From: CALFCE01 sp964411665
GTDB lineage: Bacteria > Pseudomonadota > Gammaproteobacteria > Granulosicoccales > Granulosicoccaceae
Reading direction: 5' to 3'
Length of the DNA: 64,000 bases
Assembly (NCBI GenBank): GCA_964411665.1
Contig: CAYPMR010000005.1
Coordinates: 35,259-99,258 of the forward strand
In this document: positions 9,299-15,353 of the stretch, one piece after another
Layout: each line of letters begins with the position of its first letter
Numbering within the stretch: the first letter of the stretch is position 1
Made by a program: the position numbers and the translations under genes
Notes under the pieces: model-generated
What the model was told of the DNA's origin: nothing
Database searches by the model: none
What the model saw: the letters and a program-made list of their open reading frames with translations, nothing else

Positions 9299-9617
9299 AA
9301 CTTCAACCTTTGTGGTCGCGCAATGAGCGGTCTGCCAACATGGGGTCGGCTGATGACCTATTGTCCGGGAGTGCAGCCGTGCTACTTCGAACCCAGGTGT
9401 TTAGCTTACCTCAAGTTTGCTCGAGATTACCTGAAGGGGGTGGGAGTATTGCCAGATTCAGGTTCTGTGGCGCTAGCCCGGCAATGACCGGACCTTACAC
9501 ACAAGTCACACAAATCGAACAGTCGCTCTGACAAACTGCGACGCAGCCGCGTTGCAGCAAAGTGGGCATCGGGCTGGAAAAGCAGGCTTGGCTGATACTG
9601 ATTAAAACGATGTTTGA
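9299..9617. other. 319-base intergenic gap between rpsU and yqeY, nothing recognised
   Basis: No tRNA, small RNA or conserved protein is apparent on either strand. Short open frames present here have no family resemblance. The unusual length for a co-oriented rpsU-yqeY pair suggests that yqeY has its own promoter, but I do not see a clear one. Confidence 0.6.
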
Positions 9618-9833
9618 TCAATACATTCGTACGCGGCGGGCGTTTTCTTTAGCGAGTTTTTTCTGATGTCGCTTGACCGCAGCAGCAGCTTTTCGCTTTC
9701 GCTCGGAGGTTGGTTTTTCGTAGAATTCCCGGCGTCGGGTTTCAGTTAATACCCCGGCTTTCTCACAGGCGCGCTTGAAGCGGCGCAACGCCATTTCAAA
9801 GGGTTCGTTTTCTTTGACACGCACAGCAGGCAT
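9618..9833 (-). CDS. rpsU: 30S ribosomal protein S21
   Basis: S21 is a small basic protein of the 30S platform. The 71-residue product starts MPAVRVKENEPFEMALRRFK and continues with the lysine/arginine-rich tail of the family. I use the ATG at 9831-9833; a longer in-frame reading from 9905 adds 24 residues with no similarity and would include the promoter. A strong promoter lies 53-80 bases upstream, and just beyond that is the insertion site of the mobile element. Confidence 0.97.
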   Translation of the reverse strand: MPAVRVKENEPFEMALRRFKRACEKAGVLTETRRREFYEKPTSERKRKAAAAVKRHQKKLAKENARRVRMY

Positions 9834-9885
9834 AGAGCATCTATTCCTTAAGGTTTGACTTATATTTTGGTGCAGACAGCCCGTT

Positions 9886-9913
9886 AGTATACACTGCGGC
9901 CGCATTAATTCAA
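9886..9913 (-). promoter_or_regulatory. Sigma-70 promoter of rpsU
   Basis: On the minus strand, a -35 TTGAAT (9908-9913) and a -10 TATACT (9886-9891) are separated by 16 bp. Both are close to consensus and correctly placed for rpsU. The mobile element's target duplication begins only 10 bp upstream of the -35 box, so the core promoter survived the insertion. Confidence 0.7.
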
Positions 9914-9914
9914 A

Positions 9915-9930
9915 ACACTACCCTGCAGTA
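9915..9930. repeat. 16-bp direct repeat, left copy, including the 8-bp target duplication
   Basis: ACACTACCCTGCAGTA occurs here and again at 14147-14162. The last eight bases (CTGCAGTA, 9923-9930 and 14155-14162) directly border the terminal inverted repeats and are the expected target duplication. The first eight (ACACTACC) equal the outer end of the right inverted repeat, so the left flank held an end-like sequence next to the target. Confidence 0.85.
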
Positions 9931-9948
9931 GGTAGTGTCCTAATAAAA
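9931..9948 (+). repeat. Left terminal inverted repeat of the element
   Basis: Eighteen bases, GGTAGTGTCCTAATAAAA, identical to the reverse complement of 14137-14154. The GGTnnTG start resembles IS1-type ends. Confidence 0.92.
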
Positions 9949-10048
9949 ATGAATGAATTACTGCATGCACATCTAAAGCCAGTAAACGGAATTATTCCTC
10001 TGTTTTGCCGCTTTAAAGGGTTTCATCGTGACCGATGAAAGCGGACAT

Positions 10049-10936
10049 TTAGAAGCGTTTAAGTTGGTCAAATCTCGGAAAGACTTCATCCAGCATAAAT
10101 TTGGCTGCTTGAGCAACAATTCTCTGAAAAGGGGCACCATCGAGAGAAGGGTCGATTCCTTCTCCGAAGACTGGCTCGACTTGAAATTTTGCCTTTATAT
10201 CAAGTTCCACCTCGCGCGGCAGATCTCTGGACTCGATTTCCGATATTTTATCGCCGCTTTTCACCATGCCCCCATCAGCCGGTTTTTTAAACGAGTATCC
10301 GTCGGCGCTTGTTACTTCGACGAGATTATCAGAAACCATGTTGCCAGTAACAGCCATCATTCGGTGCTTATCCCAATTGTTGATTTGGCTGATTTGCCAC
10401 AGAATCCAATTTTCTGGCCTAGACCGGCGAAGGTAGGGTTGTATGCTTTCGATGACTCGAAACCTATCGGAACCAACCTCAATGCCAGGCATTCGACCTC
10501 GTCTTTGGTGGGCCTCGGCAAAAGATTCGGCAGTCTCGCAGATCGGCATCTGAACTCGGTTCTCTTTTCCTGCGACGGGCTTGGCTATAGCGAACAAAAT
10601 ATGATCGAGACTGCTTCTGATTTGGTGGGCGATTTCACCTATGAGGATCGGAATTTCGTGAGGTACAGGCTTTTGTTGCCCGAATCGCCAAATGACGCTC
10701 CCTTGCTCGTTCATCTCGGCCCTGACATCATAGAAATCAGACTTCTTAAGGGGCTTGCAAGCTTGGTTGAGGTCGTTGATGTGAGTTACGGCCCGCATTA
10801 CCTTGATTTTCGCTCCATATAGTGGATCGTCTGAACTAGTTTGAAATCGATAAGTTTTTGCCTCTCCATTCGGAACTTCCCGAAATGACAAGTTGGGTGA
10901 AAGTCGATGACTTGGTTTTGATTGATCGTCGTTCAT
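10049..10936 (-). CDS. Uncharacterised passenger protein with R-x4-H and DKHR motifs
   Basis: A 295-residue protein I cannot assign to a named family. It has a helical region with AHQIRSSLDHILFAIA, that is R-x4-H, and further on WQISQINNWDKHR. Proteins with an LRSALDH-type motif followed by N-x-DKHR are scattered among bacteria with no known role. The R-x4-H spacing is what catalytic HEPN RNase domains use, so a HEPN-like nuclease or toxin is possible, but this is inference. It begins 12 bases after the ribbon-helix-helix gene on the same strand, implying a bicistron. A long open frame on the opposite strand (10028-10822) is its shadow. Confidence 0.7.
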   Translation of the reverse strand: MNDDQSKPSHRLSPNLSFREVPNGEAKTYRFQTSSDDPLYGAKIKVMRAVTHINDLNQACKPLKKSDFYDVRAEMNEQGSVIWRFGQQKPVPHEIPILIGEIAHQIRSSLDHILFAIAKPVAGKENRVQMPICETAESFAEAHQRRGRMPGIEVGSDRFRVIESIQPYLRRSRPENWILWQISQINNWDKHRMMAVTGNMVSDNLVEVTSADGYSFKKPADGGMVKSGDKISEIESRDLPREVELDIKAKFQVEPVFGEGIDPSLDGAPFQRIVAQAAKFMLDEVFPRFDQLKRF

Positions 10937-10948
10937 ACAGGCTTTCTT

Positions 10949-11125
10949 TTAATCACTTGCGATTCTTTTTCGGAGCCAATCAGAGACCGACAAATCAGTT
11001 TTTGCAGCCATGCGCTTAATGTATGCAGCATCATTCTCAGTGACCCTGAATTGCAGCAATACACTCCTGCGCTCTTTGTCCGAAACTTCTGGCCGCCCAC
11101 GCGGTTTCTTAACCTCTTTTGCCAC
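10949..11125 (-). CDS. Small ribbon-helix-helix (Arc/MobC-like) DNA-binding protein
   Basis: I read a 58-residue protein from a GTG at 11123-11125, preceded by AAGGAT seven bases away. After a basic PRGRPEVSDKERR tail comes RSVLLQFRVTENDAAYIKRM and then SVSDWLRKRIAS: a beta strand followed by two helices, the pattern of ribbon-helix-helix proteins such as MobC or CopG-type regulators. It lies head-to-head with the transposase (65 bases between starts) and directly before the R-x4-H gene. It could regulate the transposase, bind the element, or be an antitoxin to its downstream partner. Confidence 0.72.
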   Translation of the reverse strand: MAKEVKKPRGRPEVSDKERRSVLLQFRVTENDAAYIKRMAAKTDLSVSDWLRKRIASD

Positions 11126-11190
11126 ACGAATATCCTTGTAAAATTTATTTAATGTAATACAATAAATATATCAAGTCAAGGGAGCGAATC

Positions 11191-12033
11191 ATGCCAAAAC
11201 ACCTCGAAATCGAAAAGAAAACCCTCGCAATGTCAATGTTGTGTGAAGGTAACTCTATTCGCGGTGTTGAGCGCATGACAGGCATTCACCGCGACACCAT
11301 AATGCGCTTGGCTGTTCGTGTTGGTAACGGCATGAAGAAAGTACAGGACGAGTTGTTTACTGGTCTTGAATCCAAGCGGCTAGAGATTGACGAAATCTGG
11401 GGATTTGTTGGTGCAAAGGCGTTAACCACCAAGACCAGAGAGATAGAAGGCGCTTGTGATGATTGGACATGGATCGCGCTGGATGCCGATACAAAGCTAG
11501 TCCCGTCATGGCATGTTAGCGACCGCAAGCAGGTGGATGCTGACGCTCTAATCTCTGATCTGAAATCAAAGCTGGTGAATCGCCCTCAAATATCAACTGA
11601 CGGCCTGTCTAACTATATCTGGGCAATTGAGAAAGCATTCGGTAGCGATGTGGATTACGGCAGTATTGTCAAAACCTACAGCCAAAGGGATCTCAAAGGA
11701 GCGCGCCGTTACTCATTACCGGAGGTCGTATCAACTAAAAAAGAAGTGATGCAGGGGAATCCAGATGTGGACAAAATCTCAACCTCTTACGTTGAAAAGC
11801 AAAACCACACTCTGCGAATGCATTGCCGTCGACTGGCTCGTCTGACTAACGCTTTCTCAAAGAAGCGCGAGAATTTCGAGGCAGCGATTTCCCTGCACTA
11901 CGGCTACTACAACTTGGTAAAATCGCACAAGACGATCAAATGCACGCCTGCGATGGAAGCTGGCAAGACAAAGACATTTTGGACAGTTAGGGATTTGGTT
12001 GAAAAAGGCGAATCCGCTCTCAAATTCTCTTAA
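11191..12033 (+). CDS. IS1-like DDE transposase
   Basis: A 280-residue single-frame transposase. Residues about 17-45 form a helix-turn-helix (GNSIRGVERMTGIHRDTIMR). The catalytic triad is readable: D67 in LEIDEIWGFVG, D137 in QISTDGLSNY and E202 in TSYVEKQNHTLRMHCRR. This arrangement belongs to the long, one-frame branch of the IS1 family; the ends and 8-bp target duplication agree. No frameshift or missing catalytic residue is seen, so it appears functional. GGGAG lies eight bases before the ATG. I considered the IS1595 family (same duplication size), but the DEIW and VEKQNHTLR motifs favour IS1. Confidence 0.9.
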   Translation: MPKHLEIEKKTLAMSMLCEGNSIRGVERMTGIHRDTIMRLAVRVGNGMKKVQDELFTGLESKRLEIDEIWGFVGAKALTTKTREIEGACDDWTWIALDADTKLVPSWHVSDRKQVDADALISDLKSKLVNRPQISTDGLSNYIWAIEKAFGSDVDYGSIVKTYSQRDLKGARRYSLPEVVSTKKEVMQGNPDVDKISTSYVEKQNHTLRMHCRRLARLTNAFSKKRENFEAAISLHYGYYNLVKSHKTIKCTPAMEAGKTKTFWTVRDLVEKGESALKFS

Positions 12034-12113
12034 GTCATTGATATTTCAGTTTATCTTCAATAATTGTGACGATGCAGGAGCCAGCCGAATCTAATGATAT
12101 TCTATGTATAGCC

Positions 12114-12139
12114 GAAATATGTCAGATATGGCATATTTC
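12114..12139. promoter_or_regulatory. Operator-like inverted repeat upstream of the toxin-antitoxin genes
   Basis: GAAATATG and CATATTTC are perfect 8-bp arms with a 10-bp spacer, centred about 47 bases before the toxin start. Toxin-antitoxin operons usually carry such a palindrome bound by the antitoxin. The adjacent TATGTATA (12103-12110) could be part of a -10 region, but I cannot fix a -35. Confidence 0.5.
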
Positions 12140-12173
12140 CAGCTATGATCTTCCTAGCTAGGGCTTATTAAGA

Positions 12174-12527
12174 ATGCAACGGGAAAAGCCCCTCCATCGT
12201 GCCGCTGGCGTCGACATGCAGACCCCGCCTGTGCCGCGGGAGAACAGAAAGAGGGCTGGATATTTATTGCGTCAAGTTCAGCTGGGAGATGACCCCGACC
12301 CGAATATGTGCTCTAACTTCAAGCCGTATACGCAGATAGGCTCTGGTTGTTATCAGATTAACTTGGATAAGACATGGCGGATCATATATTGGGTGGGTGC
12401 CCACGCGATTTACGTTCTTAATGTCTTTGCTAAAAAAAGCAATACGACACCTAAGTCCATAAAGGACGTCTGCGAATCTAGATTGAGAACCTGCAAAGAA
12501 CATCACAGGGATAACTATGAGCAATAA
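12174..12527 (+). CDS. higB: HigB/RelE-like toxin of a TAC module
   Basis: A 117-residue protein resembling HigB (phage Gp49-type) toxins, ribosome-dependent mRNA interferases. The recognisable core is RKRAGYLLRQVQLGDDP, then WRIIYWVGAHAIYVLNVFAKKSNTTPK, matching the WRVIYV...AIYVLHAFQKKTQKTP pattern of the family. The first about 20 residues (through the second methionine) are poorly conserved, so the true start could be the ATG at 12216. The end overlaps the antitoxin start by 11 bases (ATGAGCAATAA), a sign of coupled translation. Toxin-first order is that of higBA systems, including the Mycobacterium TAC operon. Confidence 0.82.
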   Translation: MQREKPLHRAAGVDMQTPPVPRENRKRAGYLLRQVQLGDDPDPNMCSNFKPYTQIGSGCYQINLDKTWRIIYWVGAHAIYVLNVFAKKSNTTPKSIKDVCESRLRTCKEHHRDNYEQ

Positions 12528-13002
12528 CGAAACTCCCAGAAGCATAACGTTAGAGGAATTCCTAGACCTTTCCAAGGCCGATATTGCTTATATCGATACC
12601 AAGGTTGCGTTAAAGAAGTCAATCAAAAAATTTCGAATTGAGGCAGGCATCACTCAAAGTGACTTAGCTGATTTGCTAGATTCTAGTCAATCGCGTGTGG
12701 CGAAGATGGAAGGCGGAGATACATCGGTTTCCATCGATCTCATGTTGAAAGCGCTTTTTGCGCTTGAACTTAGTCGTAATGACATAGCGGCGATCATTTC
12801 TCCCGAAATCGATGCGAAAATTGTTCTAGAAGTTGAGCAGCAGGTGAACAAATGGCGCAAGAACTTCGCCAAAAGGCTCGACCATTTAGAATGGACGATC
12901 CATCAAATTGCTGCGCAACCGAAGCGGCCAAAAACTGTAGGCAACCCGAAGGTCATCTCGTTAAAACAAGATCAGCCTTTACCGTTATGGCAGGTGCAAT
13001 AG
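12517..13002 (+). CDS. higA: HigA-like antitoxin with long C-terminal extension
   Basis: A 161-residue Xre-type regulator. Residues about 33-88 form the helix-turn-helix (KKFRIEAGITQSDLADLLDS, SQSRVAKMEGG, IDLMLKALFAL), which would neutralise the toxin and bind the operator. Ordinary HigA antitoxins end soon after this domain; here another 65 residues follow, including VNKWRKNFAKRLDHLEW and a proline- and tryptophan-containing tail ending PLPLWQVQ. In TAC systems the antitoxin carries a C-terminal chaperone-addiction segment bound by a SecB-like partner. The SecB-like gene four bases downstream makes that the best explanation, by inference. Confidence 0.82.
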   Translation: MSNNETPRSITLEEFLDLSKADIAYIDTKVALKKSIKKFRIEAGITQSDLADLLDSSQSRVAKMEGGDTSVSIDLMLKALFALELSRNDIAAIISPEIDAKIVLEVEQQVNKWRKNFAKRLDHLEWTIHQIAAQPKRPKTVGNPKVISLKQDQPLPLWQVQ

Positions 13003-13006
13003 AAAA

Positions 13007-13501
13007 ATGTCAGATTTTGTTCTGCAAAACGTTCGCGTTCGAAAACAACATATAACAACAAGCGATGATATTGCTGACATTGAATTTATAGATCGGAAAG
13101 AGGTCGTTCTTGGAAGCCTGAGTTTCCTAGATGGAATAACTGTTTTCAATTATGAATTATCGCAAAACGAACAGCTTTGGCGTTATCGGTTCGACATTCT
13201 TTTGGGTGTTAGAGCCGTCAAAAAGAGTGATAAACAAAAGGACAAGAATAGCGAGCAAGAATTGCACTCGGCGCTTTTTGAAATCAGCGCGCTGCTAGCT
13301 GTTACGTATGACCACCAAGAAGAAATCGATGTAAATCAGCATAATTTCCATACCGAGCATGGGCTATCGCCAATCGAACATGCGTGGCCGTATTGGATGG
13401 AAATAGTTGCTGGTTCATGCCAAAGATCAGGATTTTCCCCTCCAATAGCCCCTCCTCGAAATATACCGAAGTTAGAGATTGGAGTAGAGGCCAACTCGTA
13501 A
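13007..13501 (+). CDS. SecB-like chaperone of a TAC module
   Basis: A 164-residue protein, about the length of SecB. It has the alternating beta-strand N-terminal half (VRVRKQHITTS, VLGSLSFLDG, YRFDILLGVRAV) and the SecB-type C-terminal helix signature HAWPYWMEIVAGSCQRSGF followed by PPIAPP (residues about 125-150), similar to the AWPYWREFVQ...RMGLP segment of SecB relatives. Position four bases after an antitoxin with an extended tail, in the order toxin, antitoxin, chaperone, matches the tripartite HigB1-HigA1-Rv1957 arrangement known from Mycobacterium tuberculosis. The housekeeping secB is not in this window. Sequence similarity is modest, so structural confirmation is desirable. Confidence 0.72.
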   Translation: MSDFVLQNVRVRKQHITTSDDIADIEFIDRKEVVLGSLSFLDGITVFNYELSQNEQLWRYRFDILLGVRAVKKSDKQKDKNSEQELHSALFEISALLAVTYDHQEEIDVNQHNFHTEHGLSPIEHAWPYWMEIVAGSCQRSGFSPPIAPPRNIPKLEIGVEANS

Positions 13502-13512
13502 ATTCTTGCACA

Positions 13513-13830
13513 ATGTCCGAATATATAAATAACCTGACAGATGCCGTTGCGGCCATGCACAAGTGTCGCTGTAGTCATTTTGGAACCGAGCATATAAAGG
13601 AAGAGCACGAAGGCAAGGACGTCTGGGAAGGCGATGTGGAGATATTTCAGCTTGAAGGGCATCCAAAAGCTAATGTTGCTTATGGATGGGGTTGGATGGA
13701 TGACGATGACGAAATCCAGTACATTGGGATATTGCAGGTGCCGCCGGTTGAAGATGCGGTGACGGCTGTTAGGGCGGCTATTGCTTCAGGCAACTTCCCT
13801 AAAGATACTAAAGGCGCTAAAAATGGATGA
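13513..13830 (+). CDS. Small uncharacterised passenger protein
   Basis: A 105-residue acidic protein; I choose the ATG at 13513, 11 bases after the SecB-like stop, over longer in-frame readings that overlap that gene. Notable segments are AVAAMHKCRCSHFGTEHI, VWEGDVEIFQLEGHPKANVAYGW and ILQVPPVEDAVTAVRAAI. The pattern (H-K-C-x-[AC]-[ST]-H, V-W-x-G-x-V-E-V-F, G-H-P-K-A) recurs in conserved hypothetical proteins of mobile regions that I cannot link to a function. Its end overlaps the next start, so the two are co-translated. Confidence 0.72.
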   Translation: MSEYINNLTDAVAAMHKCRCSHFGTEHIKEEHEGKDVWEGDVEIFQLEGHPKANVAYGWGWMDDDDEIQYIGILQVPPVEDAVTAVRAAIASGNFPKDTKGAKNG

Positions 13831-14128
13831 TGCAAAGGTGTTTGAGAATGCGAAATGGATGCAAGAGAATCTTGAAAAGGAACTGAAAACCTTTAGAGAT
13901 AACAAGGAGGGCTATCCGGAAGATGAGGTCGGAGTACGATATTCGTATGCGGACATAAAACACTCTTTTCCGATGCCAGGTGACAACCCAGATGAATTCG
14001 GCGGAATTATCGTCGATGAATCGGCCTTAACAGATATGACCAATCGCATCCGAATGAGGTTTGGTCGATTTGACGATTCTCCTCGGCTGCCAGGATATGA
14101 ATTCAAGAGATTTTCGGGAAGTCAATAG
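13823..14128 (+). CDS. Small uncharacterised passenger protein at the element's right end
   Basis: A 101-residue charged protein that I do not recognise. The ATG at 13823 overlaps the previous stop codon. The N-terminal third is helical and lysine/glutamate-rich; the rest contains GVRYSYADIKHSFPMPG and FGGIIVDESALTDM. It ends nine bases before the right inverted repeat, so it is the last gene of the plus-strand passenger set and would be carried as part of the same transcript as the TAC genes. Confidence 0.6.
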   Translation: MDDAKVFENAKWMQENLEKELKTFRDNKEGYPEDEVGVRYSYADIKHSFPMPGDNPDEFGGIIVDESALTDMTNRIRMRFGRFDDSPRLPGYEFKRFSGSQ

Positions 14129-14136
14129 TCGTCAGA

Positions 14137-14154
14137 TTTTATTAGGACACTACC
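14137..14154 (-). repeat. Right terminal inverted repeat of the element
   Basis: Eighteen bases, the exact complement of 9931-9948, followed directly by the duplicated target CTGCAGTA (14155-14162). Confidence 0.92.
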
Positions 14155-14162
14155 CTGCAGTA
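14147..14162. repeat. 16-bp direct repeat, right copy, including the 8-bp target duplication
   Basis: ACACTACCCTGCAGTA, identical to 9915-9930. Its first half lies inside the right inverted repeat; its second half (14155-14162) is the target duplication. Confidence 0.85.
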
Positions 14163-14259
14163 TGTATGCAATTTCCCGATTATACCGGCCCTGCCTGTCC
14201 TCGATTGAGTGCAATAGTGATAAAGCTGCAGAAAACAACATGTTAGAAAGGGACAGCTG

Positions 14260-15336
14260 ATGCTGGTGCTTGGCGTAGAGTCCTCTTGTGACGAAACCGC
14301 GGTCGCTCTGTACGATAGTAGCCGGGGTTTGCAGGCCCATTTGATCCACAGCCAGATTGATTTACATGCCGCATATGGTGGCGTTGTACCTGAACTTGCA
14401 TCACGTGACCACATTAAGCGCTTGATGCCCTTGTTGAATCAGCTGCTTGAGCAATCCGGTCAGAGTTTGTCCGCTATCGACGCGGTGGCTTACACCAGTG
14501 GGCCCGGGCTTGCAGGTGCTCTGTTGACCGGCGCAATGGGTGCCCGGGCACTAGCCTGGGGTCTCGATGTGCCGGCTATTGCGATCCATCACATGGAGGG
14601 CCATTTGCTGTCTCCAATGCTTGAGCAGGATGCGGCAGAACCGCCGTTTGTCTGTCTGTTGGTGTCGGGTGGGCATTCGCAACTAATAAGGGTTGATGCG
14701 ATAGGGCGGTATGAATTTCTTGGTGATACACTCGATGATGCAGCTGGCGAGGCCTTTGACAAGACGGCCAAAGTTCTGGGTTTGCCTTACCCTGGAGGGC
14801 CGCATCTGGCAAAGCTTGCAGAGTCCGGTAATCCACGAGCCTATGCGTTTCCCCGGCCGATGACTGACCGGCCAGGACTGGATATGAGTTTTAGCGGATT
14901 GAAAACGGCTGTGATCGTTGCCTGGAGACAAGTCTGCGAAGCCTCTCTGGATGCCCCCGATCTGCAATCTTCAAAGGCGGATCTGGCAGCCTCGTTTCAG
15001 TCGGCAATTGTCGACACACTCAGAATAAAATGCCAGCGAGCGTTGCAGCAGGAAGGGCTCAACCACTTGGTAGTTAGTGGTGGCGTCAGTGCCAATCGGC
15101 ATCTGCGTGCAGTATTTGATCAGAAACTAACCACCTTGGAAGTTCGTGGTCGCGCTGTTGAAATTGATTATCCGTCGCTCGAATTCTGTACTGATAACGC
15201 GGCCATGATCGCTTTGGTTGGTGCTCTGCGCCTGGATTCGCAGGGTGGGGTGTCTGATGATAGAGGGTCGCTAGAGGTGGAGATACGCCCGCGTTGGCCC
15301 ATATCCGAACTGCAGCCGTCCGTGATGCCTTGCTGA
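14260..15336 (+). CDS. tsaD: tRNA N6-adenosine threonylcarbamoyltransferase TsaD
   Basis: TsaD transfers the threonylcarbamoyl group to A37 of ANN-decoding tRNAs, with TsaB and TsaE. The 358-residue product begins VLGVESSCDETAVALY and has the metal-binding HHMEGH motif (AIAIHHMEGHLLSP), VSGGHSQLI, DDAAGEAFDKTAK and VSGGVSANRHLR, all diagnostic. An AAAGGGA ribosome site precedes the ATG. Normally tsaD is divergent from rpsU across a short spacer; here the 4.2-kb element separates them, about 100 bases upstream of tsaD. Confidence 0.98.
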   Translation: MLVLGVESSCDETAVALYDSSRGLQAHLIHSQIDLHAAYGGVVPELASRDHIKRLMPLLNQLLEQSGQSLSAIDAVAYTSGPGLAGALLTGAMGARALAWGLDVPAIAIHHMEGHLLSPMLEQDAAEPPFVCLLVSGGHSQLIRVDAIGRYEFLGDTLDDAAGEAFDKTAKVLGLPYPGGPHLAKLAESGNPRAYAFPRPMTDRPGLDMSFSGLKTAVIVAWRQVCEASLDAPDLQSSKADLAASFQSAIVDTLRIKCQRALQQEGLNHLVVSGGVSANRHLRAVFDQKLTTLEVRGRAVEIDYPSLEFCTDNAAMIALVGALRLDSQGGVSDDRGSLEVEIRPRWPISELQPSVMPC

Positions 15337-15353
15337 ATCCTATTGGTGTGATC

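Larger units (their letters stand above)
9931..14154. mobile_element. 4.2-kb IS1-like element with seven passenger genes including a toxin-antitoxin-chaperone module
   Basis: The element is bounded by perfect 18-bp inverted repeats (GGTAGTGTCCTAATAAAA at 9931-9948 and its complement at 14137-14154) and an 8-bp duplication CTGCAGTA on each side, which fits IS1 or IS1595-type transposition (both give about 8 bp). It lies between the divergent rpsU and tsaD genes. Contents in order: R-x4-H protein and ribbon-helix-helix protein (minus), transposase (plus), toxin, antitoxin with long tail, SecB-like protein, and two small unknown genes (plus). The perfect ends and full-length transposase suggest a recent, possibly active insertion. 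It is much larger than a simple IS of this type, so it acts as a small transporter of accessory genes. Confidence 0.9.

Noticed and set aside
9299..9617. tRNA or small RNA in the rpsU-yqeY spacer
   Set aside because: No cloverleaf, CCA end or strong hairpin with a T-run could be drawn on either strand.
10028..10822. Long open frame on the plus strand opposite the R-x4-H gene
   Set aside because: It is antisense to a frame with clear protein-like motifs, has no similarity to known families and no good ribosome site; treated as a shadow.
12174..12240. Frameshift at the toxin N-terminus
   Set aside because: The first residues match the family weakly, but the other two frames give no better fit and the core aligns in frame, so I treat it as divergence.
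9931..14154. IS1595-family origin for the element
   Set aside because: The 8-bp duplication and element size would fit, but the transposase motifs (LEIDEIW, VEKQNHTLRMHCRR) and helix-turn-helix start resemble the IS1 long-form branch and the zinc-ribbon start of IS1595 is absent. The ends alone cannot decide.
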